A DNA stretch of 64,000 nt from Anthopleura xanthogrammica (GCA_964019055.1 OZ025218.1:7536454-7600453), one strand, 5' to 3'; shown: positions 10,629 through 22,724, counted from the first letter of the stretch. Numbers and translations are program-made. Notes: generated by a model from the sequence alone, not told the origin.

Positions 10629-13600
10629 ATGGCGTGGCTTCTGCTGCTACTGTGTGCTGTGTTCTTGTTGGTGGACGGTGAGTCTAAAAACTTGATCAAA
10701 AATTATTTCTTATTAGTATACTCTTAGTTGATTTATCTCACTAAATAATTTCGTCAGTTAAGGACGTTGGTGGACAAATGCGTTTCCTACCCCCCCCCCC
10801 CCCCCAAACTTTGCATAGTGAAATAAGATTACCATAGATCTCGTCGAAAATTGCTTGCGCGCATACCATGATAAGTACTAGTCGAGCAATAACGTCATTT
10901 TTTGTAGAAAAACTAAATGGATTTCTAAAAGTTTCTAAAACAACCGTTTATTAACCTTATTAAAAATGTTAAGCATGTGTAAATATTTATGAATAAATAC
11001 CAGCAACTTGCAGTTTTTGCCTCGAATTTGCATCCACCATATGCATGCAGCATTCGGTGGCACTTACTTAGGCCTTAACTTAGGTTGAAGTTTTCATTAA
11101 CATACATGTTATCGTTATGAACTTCCCATATTTTATTCAAATTTGGTACATTGACAGCGTATCATTTTTATTTAAGTATTTGAGATTTTGCCCGATGGCT
11201 GGAGCTGCACAATAGGACACAGGGTCCATTGTTACATTGCACCAATTCCCAACCACCTTTATTAAAATCCTCATGCCCATCCCACGATCAACCCATTAAG
11301 AAATCATTAGTAAAGGCCAGACACTGAGAGTGGTCACTGCCAGGGTATTTTTACGTACGTCCTCAACCGATCTTTTACGTCTTTCCGATGTAGGAAGCCT
11401 CCTACGCAGACGCTCTTAGGGTCGTCACGCAATACTTCTCTCCCCACGAGAGAAGTGGGGAGAGAAACGTTGCGTGACGACGTGACGACCCTAAGAACGT
11501 CTGCAAAGGAGGCTACGATGCAGGGTGAGGTAGTGTGGAGCTAGAGACGGGACTGCCATAGATGTATTTTATCAAGTTCAAGCTTATTGCAATAGACCTT
11601 ATTCGCCTTGGTGTAATGTTTTCCCATTTCAGACCATGTGTCATTCCTTAAAGTATTATTTCTTCGTTTAACGCTCGCATGGGAAGACACATGAATTCAT
11701 CACTTTCCATAGAACAGTTCACCTGTCAAACACAAAGCATTCAGTCGAGGTCGCAAGGTTTAAATTTCAATAATCCTTTGCAACTACCTTGAAGCTTCGA
11801 TTGAATGCATTTTAAGTGACAAGTGAATCGATGAATGGAATGGTGAATATGGGTACAATTTAAACAAAGAATCTTGTTCTCAAGAGAATGACACATGATT
11901 CTAAAGGAAAAACCATTACTCCCAAGCTAATGGTCTATATTGTCTGACGAAGTGTAGACGATAGTCAAAAGTTCGAAAACCACGTATTCCTAAGTTCAAG
12001 TATCAAAAAAATAGTTGCCATTTAAACTTGATGTAATAATGAAAATACGAAGACATTTAAGCATGTTCCTGTTTGTTACAGAAGCAAATTCCAAGGTAGC
12101 TGTTCGTCTAGTGGATGGTAAGACTCCTAACGAGGGACATGTAGAAGTAAGATACAAGGGTACTTGGGGTACCATATGCAATATTGACTGGGGCATACGA
12201 GATGCTTACGTTGTGTGTCACATGCTAAATTACTCCAAGGCAGTTACAGCAACAACCGCTAGCGCCAAAGGAACTGGTCCTATATGGCTTAAAGGGCTTG
12301 ATTGCTGGGGATCCCAAGAATCTATTGGTCAATGTTGGCATTATGGCTGGGGTAACACTGCTGGTTGTAATCACAGCCGTGATGCTGAAGTAGTATGTGG
12401 CAATGTAATTAACGTCAATTTTCGTCTAGTGGATGGTAAGAATCCTAACAAGGGACGTGTAGAAGTAAGATACAAAGGTACTTGGGGTACCATATGTAAT
12501 GAAGACTGGAGCATACACGATGCTTACGTGGTGTGTCACATGTTGAATTACTCCAAGGCAGTTACAGCAGCAACTGCTAGCGTCAAAGGAACTGGTCCTA
12601 TATGGCTTAAAGGGCTTGTTTGCCTGGGATACGAAGAATCTATTGATCAGTGTTATCATGGTGGCTGGGGTAACTCTACTGGTTGTAATCACAGCCGTGA
12701 TGCTGGAGTGGAATGTGCCAATCTAACACCAGGTACAGCTAGATAAATTACAAAACAAGACATTCATATGATCTTTTTTCTCTATGTGAATCAAAGTCTT
12801 GTACTAGTTCTTTTGACATCTTCAGTTACCAAATGTTCAATTTCCTTTCTTTTTTGACCACGTTGATCAGTAAATTAGAATAGCTATCGATATATGTGTA
12901 TATTTACTCTCTCAACATCAAATCAAGGATACTGTAAGGAACTTAACTAGAATGCTGCTTGCTTATTGAACAATATTTGTTTCAGAGGAGAAAGCGATCA
13001 AAGTTCGTCTGGTTGGAGAACAAAACCATACTGGCAAAGTAGAAATCCATTATCAAGGGACCTGGGGAATAGTGTGTCAGGTTTGGTGGGATATACGAGA
13101 TGCTCACGTGATCTGCCGAATGCTTGGTTACAAAGCAGCTGAACACGCAATTGTGTACATTGAAGGAGAGACACCAAGAAGAGGGCTCATGTATCTTGTG
13201 GGATGCAGTGGTAGAGAAAAGTCCATAGCAGAGTGTGCTCATCGTGGATGGTGGAATGTCCCTTCATGGTGCTCGAATAAAGATCTTGCTGGTGTGGTTT
13301 GTCAGACAAATGAAGGTAAGAAAGACAAATCTTTACTTTAGTCTAATCGTTCAAATATCATCACATCAAGGCCAATCATCTAAATAGTTCATTTGTTGAT
13401 CAGATAAGAGCTTTAGTAAAGCTCTACTTATTCTCTTTCAAACACTTGTCCAAGTGTCAGTTGTACAATGACCTCAATGATGTTGGTACAAATCCACAGA
13501 TCCTCCACCAGTTCAAGTTCGTTTAGCTGGAGGAAGGTCAGCCAATTCTGGTCGACTTGAAGTCAGGTACCATGGTCAGTGGGGTACTGTATGTGATGAT

Positions 13601-15315
13601 GGATGGGACATGAAAGACGCTGAGGTGGTTTGTCGTATGCTTGGTTACCCTGGAGTACAGGAATACAAAACCAACAACTATAAACCCGTCAAGGGTATAA
13701 TATGGCTGAGATACGTCGGTTGTACAGGAAGAGAAACGTCGATAGCAGACTGCGGTCACAATGGATGGGGAAATACATACGGTTACCATGGTGAAGACGT
13801 TGATGTGACGTGTAAGATAGGTACGTTATGTATATGATAAATATTGTTGTATTACGTTTGTATTGTAGGTGTCTCAGACTTCTTGTTATTTGTAATTGTT
13901 ATCTCGTAAAATATAGCACACCGTCTTTATTTGTAACACAAAAGTGGAAATTACATACTTAGACTTTGATCTTATCTCTCGAAGGCAAGATTAGAGCAAC
14001 AACACAAGCACCTACTACTATTGCACCGTTGCTGACGAAAGGCCGCCAACCTTTGACCAGGTTAGGAATGATATATACATGTGATGTTTAAAATTTCATA
14101 ATACATATTTATATGATACTTACCTCTAATAATATTTTCTTTCTTGCTGTCACAGAATCTCCGAGAAGCCGACGTCAGAATCTACAAACAAGGTATATAG
14201 CAATACAAGTTTATCTGCTCAAAAACCACAGAATTTTACAGACGCAGACATAAGAATAACGACATATATGCAAGCACAGATTTTAAGTTTGTCAGAACAA
14301 TTTGTAAAAATAAAGGGATCGATAACTAACCGCATAATACTACCTGCGCAAGCGTCATGATTCTGAGGTTTACGTCGCTAGGAAACATCAGGCACAAAAT
14401 AATGAAAGATGTACAAAATAATTTTTGATATTTTTTCTTACAAAAACAAAAGGGAAAGACAGAACCAGACAGAGTTGATTTTACACCAAGAAATAATAGC
14501 TCAAAAGAAAATGATGGTAAGAAAACATGTAAATAGACACCTTGAAGCACGTCAGAATGCAGCTCAATTTGGAGGACAAAACACTAGGTTTCCAGTTCAC
14601 GTGCAAGGGGTCTATAGATATAATTAAGTACACTACAATATTTTAGAAGAATTTCCCACTTTTAGAAGAGTCTGAAGAATCTAGAATCTTTAGGCTGAGA
14701 TCATAATTCTGATGTTCAAATTATAAATATTTTGAGCTCAGAATTTTGTATTCAGTTAAGAAATATTGAGGGTTTCAAGATCTTTTAACTTTGATTGGTT
14801 GCTATGGTTACTTGTGGAGATAAGAGGCAGTTTCTTTAGCTAGTTTATCATCGTTATATCGATTCGGTAATCAATGATTTACGATTGAGTAAGCTGTAAA
14901 ATGTATTGAGAACGAAACAAGTTGGAGTAGATGTGATGGTCAGGAACCAGTCCGTAGCAGACGTTAATGACTGTGGATAGTTGGGTATGTACTGAATCAC
15001 TTTTGTTAACACATGCATTAGTCAATTGGTTTGGTTTCGTTAATTGCTCTTTTATTGGTTCAATGTAAACTCTTTCATCTCCAGTCATCTCTGTATACCT
15101 TATCGTGTTAGTAGTCCAAACGATTCATTGATGCATAAAACACGGATATAGCCTTCCATCTCTTCCTTCTTCTTTCTATCCTATTCATTCATTCATTTAT
15201 TCAATAGTTCGTTTCATATATACTCACCTATCCATTTCTTATTTCGTTTTGTTGTTTTCGCACTAGTTTCTCTCTCCACACAGGAATCCCATCAGTTTGT
15301 CGAGGGCGACAGTGA
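10629..15315 (+). CDS. SRCR copy 2: secreted four-SRCR protein with Thr/Ser/Lys-rich tail
   Basis: Exons: 10629-10677, 12082-12732, 12986-13315, 13500-13820, 13985-14060, 14156-14192, 14453-14516, 15284-15315. Frame is kept at every junction, giving about 519 residues. Signal peptide [16 protein letters not shown]; two SRCR domains in exon 2; a third in exon 3; a fourth in exon 4 (begins DPPPVQVRLAGGRS). The next three short exons encode a hydrophilic linker (TTQAPTTI, EKPTSESTNK, DFTPRNNSSKEND), then GIPSVCRGRQ and a stop. Oddities: the acidic CDD of domain 3 is CQV here, domains 1 and 2 read CNIDW and CNEDW, and domain 4 has glycine where copies 3 and 4 have the seventh conserved cysteine (TYGYHGED), leaving an odd cysteine. 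The three linker exons and the last exon are inferred from splice sites and phase only. Likely an extracellular binding protein. Confidence 0.75.
10678..11389. other. Intron 1 of SRCR copy 2, first part
   Basis: No coding signal. It contains a pure C run at about 10,791-10,805 and otherwise unremarkable AT-rich sequence. Confidence 0.5.
11390..11516. mobile_element. Long hairpin (fold-back) element
   Basis: The two arms pair over almost the whole length: GTAGGAAGCCTCC / GGAGGCTAC, CTTAGGGTCGTCACGCAA / TTGCGTGACG...GACCCTAAG, and a GGGGAGAGAA/TTCTCTCCCC centre. It is GC-richer than its surroundings and unique to copy 2. Confidence 0.7.
11593..11937. mobile_element. MITE-like element, TAGACC...GGTCTA family
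   Basis: Inverted ends are TAGACCTTATTCGCC and CAAGCTAATGGTCTA, with inner inverted segments CAGACCATGTGTCATTCC and GAATGACACATG. Relatives lie at 57,794-58,013 and 58,685-58,862, and partial ones at 22,800-22,930 and 34,140-34,275. Confidence 0.65.
13821..14155. other. Linker-exon region of SRCR copy 2
   Basis: Holds the proposed Thr-rich exon 13985-14060 with acceptor CTTATCTCTCGAAG. The homologous place in copy 4 (31,365-31,410) keeps the acceptor-like CTTATCTTTTGAAGGC but the following codons have decayed, so the exon is specific to copy 2 or was lost elsewhere. Confidence 0.5.
14517..15283. other. Last coding intron of SRCR copy 2
   Basis: It starts with a partial TAGACCCCTT-family MITE (14,540-14,616, with CAATTTGGAGGACAAAAC) and continues collinear with 5,160-5,860 of copy 1. 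No exon is seen. Confidence 0.5.
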
Positions 15316-15359
15316 TAGACTAGATGCAGACAGACAGACAGACTTTAGACTACTAAATA

Positions 15360-15650
15360 ACAGGTAATAACAATGTTTAACACATATCAACGCTATTTGA
15401 ATGACTTACCTGAATAATATTCCTCCTCTTTATCTCAGATGATGAAGTCATAACGTCAACAAACTGTTGTCAGAATGATGTAGACAGACAGACAGACAAA
15501 CTGTAGACACTACTGAATCACAGGTAATATAATGTTTAACACATATCAGCACTATTTAAATGACCCTGACTGATATTTTCCCCTCTTTGTTTCAGGAGAT
15601 GACTTCATTGCAGATGAGTTACGTCACCAAACTGTCCTCAGAATGACGTA
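15360..15650 (+). repeat. Tandem exon-like cassettes, 3' region of SRCR copy 2
   Basis: Two to three units equivalent to those at 5,908-6,292: CAGGTAATA, then CACATATCA...CACTATTT, then TTTATCTCAG or TTGTTTCAG, then a segment with GACAGACAGACA. They lie after the stop codon and could be spliced 3'-UTR mini-exons. Confidence 0.5.
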
Positions 15651-16800
15651 GACAGACAGACAGTCAGGCGTTTGTTATTTGGGGTTTTGTACATTACAAT
15701 GTCTACACACTTGAGATCCTAATATAGTAGAGCGATAAAATAAGCATCAATAAATAGTAAATTAAGTAATCAAGAGTTAGTCTATCAATGTACAATACAA
15801 ATACATCTGTAAAAAACAATAAAAATACAAAAAATACATTGAAAAAAAAAAAACCAAAGCATTTCTTCTCCCTTTCCCCCTCCTCTATCTCCCCTCCCCC
15901 TCCCCCTGCACAGACATGCCTCCATCCATGAAGAAGACTGTTCAGGACTTTCTCCCTACCCCTACCCCTCCAAAGACACAGACTTGCACCCATCCATGAC
16001 GAGGACTGTTCAGGACTTTCTCCCTACCCGTACCTCCCTCATAGACACAGACTGGCGCGCAAAGGAATAACTTATTTCAATCTTCCTGTGATCCCGAACA
16101 CAGAACAAATTCTGAGCTCCATTTCTCTGCAATGTCCTCAAGAATCTTCTTCTTTATCTCCTCAATCAAGAGAGCAGAAGAGAGGGAAACTTCTTAATAC
16201 CGAGTGCGCCGTGTGAATTCCCGGTTGGGCTATTTCTAGCGTTTTTTATTTTTATTTTTTGATGGCGTGGACGTGTGTGCGCACTCTCAAAAACAACATA
16301 CTTTTCGTCGATTTTTCTCACTTTTTCGACAAAGTCTATTAGATAAAGCAAAAAGATCCGCTAGAACCGCTAGATCCGCTAGAACCGCTATTGAACGGTT
16401 GTTGAATCACTAGTAAAGTAAAGTTTTGATCAGATCGAATATTCAAGTAAAGATAAACAAGAAGTAGAAAGTCGAAAGTGATAGAGAATAAAGTACAAAT
16501 CGCGTTACACAAAGAGACCATCGTTTTACTGCCTTCACAATGACTCTTTCACGAGTTTAAAACCGCAAAACTTACTATTGCATTACACAAAATTTTAATA
16601 AATAAATACTTACTAGACTAGAAAAAGTTAAATTTACAGTAATAATAATCTTGAATAAATAATTGTAATTTTTCGATATGAAATTAGCTTATTTGAAACA
16701 AAATTCACCCATCCCCCTCCCCCTCCCCCTCGCAAAACAATATCTAGTCGAAAGCATAACAAGAAAAGCTGTAACGAGCTGTAATGACAACCACAACCAA
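15651..16800. other. Intergenic, SRCR copy 2 to copy 3
   Basis: 15,690-16,060 matches the 3' flank of copy 1 and contains a duplicated CTGTTCAGGACTTTCTCCC segment. An imperfect repeat of GATCCGCTAGAACCGCTA is at about 16,354-16,391. No gene is supported. Confidence 0.5.
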
Positions 16801-16804
16801 TCCC

Positions 16805-16815
16805 TATTATATATA
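16805..16815 (+). promoter_or_regulatory. TATA-like box of SRCR copy 3
   Basis: TATTATATATA, 112 bases before the ATG at 16,917. The downstream context (CTTGATCATAGTGTG) is a diverged form of that in the other copies. Confidence 0.45.
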
Positions 16816-16916
16816 CTTGATCATAGTGTGTAGCTTCATTTCTTACCTTCTCTCATTGCTACGCTTGATTTCCCTACAAATCATAGTTGGAGAACAACCT
16901 GACGGCTGACTGATCG

Positions 16917-19900
16917 ATGGCGCGCCTTCTGCTGCTACTGTACAGTGTGTTCTTGTTGGTGGACGGTGAGTTTGAACTTGAACAAACAAATACAAATTTC
17001 TTGTCATTAAACTCTTAGTTGATTTATCTCACTAAATTAAGTTGAATTTTCTTAATTTCTCAATTTAATATAAGTTACCTTATTATAGGAAATTTATTTA
17101 ACGCCCTACGAAATTTAAGTATTAGAAATTAGCGCGACTTAAACTAACGCGAATTGAGGGCAAAAATACTTTCAAATGTAGAAAATTAATGCGAAAGAGA
17201 AGTCAAAATTCCCATTTAAATGAAATCAACGCGACACAAAGATAACTCATCTGAAAGTGAAAATGAAGAACTTGTAGAATTAATGAAAAAAGAAAATATA
17301 ATTTCCGACAAAAACTGAAATGTTGTTGTTATTAAGTGACTAGCTGTAATGTTCAGTTTTAAAATGAATATGTTTTCAAAAGTAGATTAAAGATAAAATT
17401 ACTAGAAATTCATATCGTGAAAAATAACGTTCCACTTCATTCATGATATGGAAATTAAGATTAAAAGAAATGAACACGACTTAAATTAACGCGAATTTTT
17501 GAAATTCGCAATAATTTCATGGAGCGTTAATTTCCTATAATAAGGTAATCTTATTATCTCGCAAGTTCATTTCGCGCTACATTTGGTCAATTTGCAACTT
17601 AAAACTCACAATAAGAACCGAAAAATCCAGAAAAGCATATGCGATTTCGTGCAAATTGAAACAAAAAAACTACATGAAAGGCGTCTTAAATAAAGTTTTA
17701 CAAGGAGAATTTGTTTTACAAGGAGAATTTCATAGATTTAATTAAGAACGTTCGTGGGCAAATTTCGATCAAACGTTTCCTGTTTTTCTTCTTCAAACTT
17801 TGCATGGTGAAATAACATCATCTTAGAAAATCGATGAGCAAATAGCAAATGAGTCATCGAACTACAAGTTGTCAATGTGAACTTCCCTTTTTTCTCTCCA
17901 AATTTCAAGTTTGGTACATTCTCAGCTTATACAGCCAATCCCATCAACGTTGTCCAGATAAATAGACATTTTGACTATTCCAAATGTCACGTGTCTTATT
18001 AAATATTCAGTCATTTCTCGCACTAAATATGGTTTGTGCACGTGGAATTCACAGCTTCTAAGCCAATTATGTTGAAGGAATCATGAACACTTAATATGAC
18101 ACGCGACATTTGGAATAGTCAAAATGTCTATTTATCTGGACAACAATGAGAATGACTGTATTCAATTATTTGAGATTTTGCCCGCAGGCTAGTGCGGTAG
18201 AAGATTTATATAGTGCCCTTTCTATGTATATATTCAAAGGCGCTTAACAATCGTGATCATGAGATGTAAAACAAATAAACTCAAAAACCTGGGGTGACGT
18301 CACGGTCATCAACATATAAAAGTATAAACCTTCATACCTTGACGCAACACTCAAATGAAGAAATATTTTACCATTCAACTAGTCACTTCATGTAGAATTG
18401 ATGCAGAAAACATTGTATCAGGGGTTAGGTGCACTTTAAAGTAGCAAAGTAGTTGCTGTAAACCTTACTTTAAAATAAAAACACAAAGATCTCTTACAAA
18501 CGTTCCTGTTTGTTACAGAAGCAAAGTCCAAGGTAGCTGTTCGTCTAGTGGATGGTAAGACTCCTAACGAGGGACGCGTAGAAGTAAGATACAAAGGTAC
18601 TTGGGGTACCATATGCAATGATGGATGGGACATATGGGATGCTTACGTGGTGTGTCACATGTTGAATTACTCCAAGGCAGTCACAGCAACCACTGCTAGC
18701 GTCAAAGGAACTGGTCCTATATGGCTAACAGGGCTTCGTTGCTCGGGATCCCAAGAATTTATTGATCAGTGTGTTCATGATGGCTGGGGTAACACTGCTG
18801 GTTGTGATCACAGCTGTGATGCTGGAGTGGAATGTGGCAATCTAACACCAGGTACAAATAGATAACTTACAAAACAAGACATTCATATGATCTTTGTTGT
18901 TCTATTCATTTATGTCCTAAACGAGGTTTTCAAATCACAAAGTGAATGATAGTCTTACATTAGTTCTTTTGACATCATTAATTATCGAATGCTCAAGTTA
19001 CATTTTATAACAATGTAGATTAGAATATCTATCTATAGTATAATGTGTATCTTTACTCTCTGAACATCAAATCAAGCAATGTAAGGGATGCGACTAGAAT
19101 GTTGTTTGTTTATTGAACAATATTTGTTTCAGAGGAGGAAGCGATCAAAGTTCGTCTGGTGGGAGATCAAATCCATACTGGCAAAGTAGAAATCAAGTAC
19201 AACGGAACCTGGGGAGTAGTGTGTGATGATTGGTGGGATATACGAGATGCTCACGTGATCTGCCGAATGCTTGGTTACAAAGCAGCTCAACACGCAATTC
19301 AGTTCATTGAAGGAGAGACACCAAGAAGAACGCTCATGGATGATGTAGGATGCAGTGGTAGAGAAAAGTCGATAGCAGAGTGTGCTCACCCAGGATGGTG
19401 GATGCATTCTTGCTCGAATGATGAACTAGCTGGTGTTGTTTGTCAGACGAATGAAGGTAAGAATGACAAATCTCTACTTTACTCTAATCGTTCAAATATC
19501 ATCACATCAAAGCCAATCATCTACATAGTTTATTTGTTGATCAGATATGAGCTTTAGTAAAGCTCTACTTCTTCTCTTTCAAACACTTGTCCAAGTGTCA
19601 GTTGTACAATGACCTCAATGATGTTGGTACAATTCCACAGATCCTCCACCAGTTCAAGTTCGTTTAGCTGGAGGAAGGTCAGCCAATTCTGGTCGACTTG
19701 AAGTCAGGTACCATGGTCAGTGGGGTACGGTATGTCATGATGGATGGGACATGAAAGACGCTGAGGTGGTGTGTCGTATGCTTGGTTACCCTGGAGTACA
19801 GGAATACAAAACCACCACCTTTACACCCGTCAAGGGTATAATATGGCTGCAATTCGTCGGTTGTACAGGAAGAGAAACGTCGATTGCAGACTGCAGTCAC

Positions 19901-20424
19901 AGTGGATGGGGAAATGTAGTCTGTTCCCATAGTGAAGACGTTGGTGTGACGTGTAAGATGGGTACGTTATGTATATTATAAATATTGTTGTGTTACGTTT
20001 GTATTGTAGGGGTCTCAAGCTATTAATTACTATTCCATAAAATCTTAAGCACCGTAGCACGACTGAGGGAAGAACAAAGGAAACGTTCTTTAGAAAAGAA
20101 TGTCAACAAAAAGAGTGATGAGGATGTTCCGGTTCTCCCCTAATTCTGCGCCTGTCACTCTTCGCTCAACAATGCTGTTTATATCTTTTTTTATAAAATA
20201 GTTCAGATATAACGCGCGCTCTGGTTGGCTGATAGCCGTGTTTACATGAGGCTATGTAAAAACGGCAATGTCAATATCTTATATATAAAACAAATAGAAA
20301 ACGTTTGCCGTGTTTACATAGCCTTATATAAACACTCGGGAAAGTTTGAGAGAAGTCTTGAGCTCTGTGTAAACCTCACCTGCGGCTCGGTTTTACACAA
20401 CAGCTCTCGACTTCTCCCAAACTT

Positions 20425-20457
<33 letters not shown>

Positions 20458-22724
20458 CAAAGTATAGTAGTCTAACTGACCTGTTCCTATGTTATCTTAG
20501 TCTCAGTTCCCCGATTCGTAGTAAGCAAGGAATCTGATGGATCACCATACACAACTGTTATGCTCATCTTTAACACGTCAACAACTGAGAAAGAGAAAAA
20601 CATTACAAAGTAAGTTATCTGGTTGAAGGCCTCGGGGAGAAGACACTGGCATATTATATTATGGGGCGTATGTTGAAAATAAACAATAGAAATGTCAAGA
20701 TTTTTGGGAGGGAGCTCTTTTGTTACAAATGAAAAATTCCCTAGAGGCGAGGACGGTTGAGAAAAAATGGCGCATTTTCAGTCAAAATATTTATTTATTT
20801 GTTTTTACAGATTTGTCCAAATTTCTATCACCAAACTAGAAGTGTCAAGCCTTAACTGCTACAGATCATCCATGAAAGTAGACCATCCATACGTGACCGC
20901 AGAGATCTTGGGTTCTAGTCTAGTTGGTAACTTTACGGTTGGTGATGGTAACTATTACCATGGATACTATAACGCACCGTTAGAGCCTGGTTCTACATAC
21001 CGAGTCTCTGTAAGAGCAGTCACCAAGGCACAGAATGGGGTAAGTAGTTGAATTTACCGGCGTCCTTCTTTACTGTAGTACAAACTGCCAGCACCTGCGT
21101 GCTTTACATCTGCACATGGCACGCGTTTGCGATTCCTTTTTCTTCAATGGCATATCTTCACGCGAGTGTCTCAGTCCGTTTTTTGATAAAAACACGGTAG
21201 TCAGCCAATAAGCTCGCGCATTATATCCCTAATACTTAATTATAACTGACGTCAATCTTCGCCTGCATCAGTCTGTACGTTTATATGATGACACTGATTT
21301 GATCTATTCAACCGGCAGAGTAATAATTATGGAGAAGCTGCCAACGCATCTTTTACAACAAGAGTGAAAAACTGCGAAGGTAAAACAGTGTGTAATTTAT
21401 AAACGATATTGCGAGTGACTGTTAAAAGTTACGACACACGACCGGGTCAAAGTACATGAGATCACTACTCTAACAATGAAAGTCTTGGTCACGGCACCCT
21501 CACGTTCACGTTCAAAGCACGGCACGGCACGTAAATACCACCATGAGTTATTTATAATAATAGTTCAATCCACATAGTTGTTCGAACATCTCTTGGCGAA
21601 AAAGCACTCAATTTATGCTATTTCCTATAAGTTATGGCCGCGTATAGGTTTCTCGTGTTTTCGTGTTTATTTTAGTCAAAGTTCGCTGCAAGTAAAGGGG
21701 TCCGAGGACACGACTAAAAATACAGTAATCTGTTCTATGGTTACCAGGCATTTGTCAACTCTGAAAATGCCTAGTTTCAAGTCACAATATCTTTGTGACC
21801 ACTATTCTGATGTTCGAAGATATCAGCATCAGAATTGTGAGTATATAGTTATGAAATCTTGAAGGAATCAAGATTTCGTAACGTACACAGAATGGTCACA
21901 ATATCTTTGTGATCACTATTCTGATGTTCGAAGTTATGAGCATCAGAATGATGAGAATATAGTTACGAAATATTGATTTCGTAACGTGCACAGAATGGTG
22001 TTGTCTTGGTCAAATAATAAAGATACTTTATTCAAAATGGGCTATTACGTTTGATTCTTGTACCTTCCAGATAAGGAACTCAGGAAATCCAGGGGTTTGA
22101 TGGTTGAAATGGGGGAGGGGGAAGGAAGGATGGGGGGAGGGGGAGGAAGGATGGGGGGAGGGGGAAGGGGACATATTAAGGAGGTACAAAAATGAAGTGC
22201 AATGGCCCAATGCTTTCAGTATCCTTATTTTTGACCAAGTTTGTTTTTAACTATTATTGATATACACATGCTATAGTAAATATTGATAATTATAAACAAT
22301 GATATACTAATGTATATCAACTTTATTTGTATCTTACATACTAATGGATTATCTTGTTCTTCTATTGTTTACTATTCTTTTATCATGAATATATGCTATA
22401 TGTTATGATATGTTTTTTTCATATAGAGTTTTTATTCTTTATTTTATCTATATTGGAATGTTTATACTATTGTCATTTACTTTTATTTCTATATTCTAAT
22501 ACTCCTTTTGTTTATCAGTTTCAGGTTATTTCTGGAGCCAGATAGGCCAAAAAATATTTTTTTAAATATTATCAATATATTTTTACATATTGATAAGTTA
22601 CCATATTGATTTCTGTTGCTTTTGCTATTGCTAATTTTCCTTTTGCCATTTTTTTCTTTTCTTTTTGTCCCCTGTTTTTCTGTACCTAGGAACTAAACGA
22701 AGCATCAATCGTAGCAATAATTGA
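16917..22724 (+). CDS. SRCR copy 3: three SRCR domains plus RPTP-type FN3-like module
   Basis: Exons: 16917-16965, 18519-18851, 19133-19456, 19641-19961, 20501-20609, 20811-21039, 21319-21379, 22690-22724, giving about 486 residues. Signal peptide [16 protein letters not shown]. Exon 2 carries only one SRCR domain (two in the other copies). Exons 3 and 4 each carry one SRCR domain. The next three exons form a fibronectin-III-like module whose core ([34 protein letters not shown]) matches the membrane-proximal region of receptor protein tyrosine phosphatases. No transmembrane or phosphatase exon was found: the proposed last exon reads [11 protein letters not shown] and stops. The intron phases before it (1,1,1,1,2,0,1) are consistent throughout. 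The last exon is the least certain; it could also be read in another frame if alternatively spliced. Probably a secreted or processed extracellular protein. Confidence 0.75.
17075..17548. mobile_element. MITE-like element in intron 1 of SRCR copy 3
   Basis: About 475 bases with terminal inverted repeats TTACCTTATTATAGGAAATT and AATTTCCTATAATAAGGTAA. It contains repeated CGACTTAAA-TTAACGCGAATT motifs and has no coding capacity. Fragments resembling its interior are at about 3,340-3,440 and 27,905-28,015. Confidence 0.8.
17949..18144. mobile_element. MITE-like element with long inverted repeats
   Basis: About 196 bases. The arms begin GTTGTCCAGATAAATAGACA and end TGTCTATTTATCTGGACAAC, and they pair for roughly 40 bases through GACTATTCCAAATGTC. 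It is unique in the window. Confidence 0.85.
18190..18252 (-). mobile_element. LINE 3'-end remnant
   Basis: AAGATTTATATAGTGCCC ... AAAGGCGCTTAACAAT is, on the minus strand, the GCGCC...GGCACTATATAAAT terminal stem of CR1/L2-like elements. No coding part remains. Confidence 0.4.
20189..20466. mobile_element. Fold-back MITE, AACACGGCAA hairpin family (copy 3 only)
   Basis: Nested inverted repeats: CCGTGTTTACAT...AGGCTATGTAAACACGG and a central pair GAGAAGTC...GACTTCTC. Copy 4 has the uninterrupted target (about 31,543-31,560, TATCTTTTTATGATAAGTAA), so this is an insertion after copies 3 and 4 separated. Relatives are at 40,668-40,925 and 52,255-52,395. Confidence 0.75.
21380..22689. other. Last intron of SRCR copy 3
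   Basis: Contains two units of a 114-bp tandem repeat (from 21,782 and 21,896, with ATTCTGATGTTCGAA and its inverted GAGCATCAGAAT), a purine-rich GGGGGAGGGGGAAGG stretch at 22,110-22,170, and AT-rich sequence. A transmembrane exon was looked for here and not found. Confidence 0.55.

Noticed and set aside
21380..22689. Search for a transmembrane or phosphatase exon of SRCR copy 3
   Set aside because: No phase-1 exon with acceptor, hydrophobic stretch and donor was found; the same holds for 32,464-34,012.
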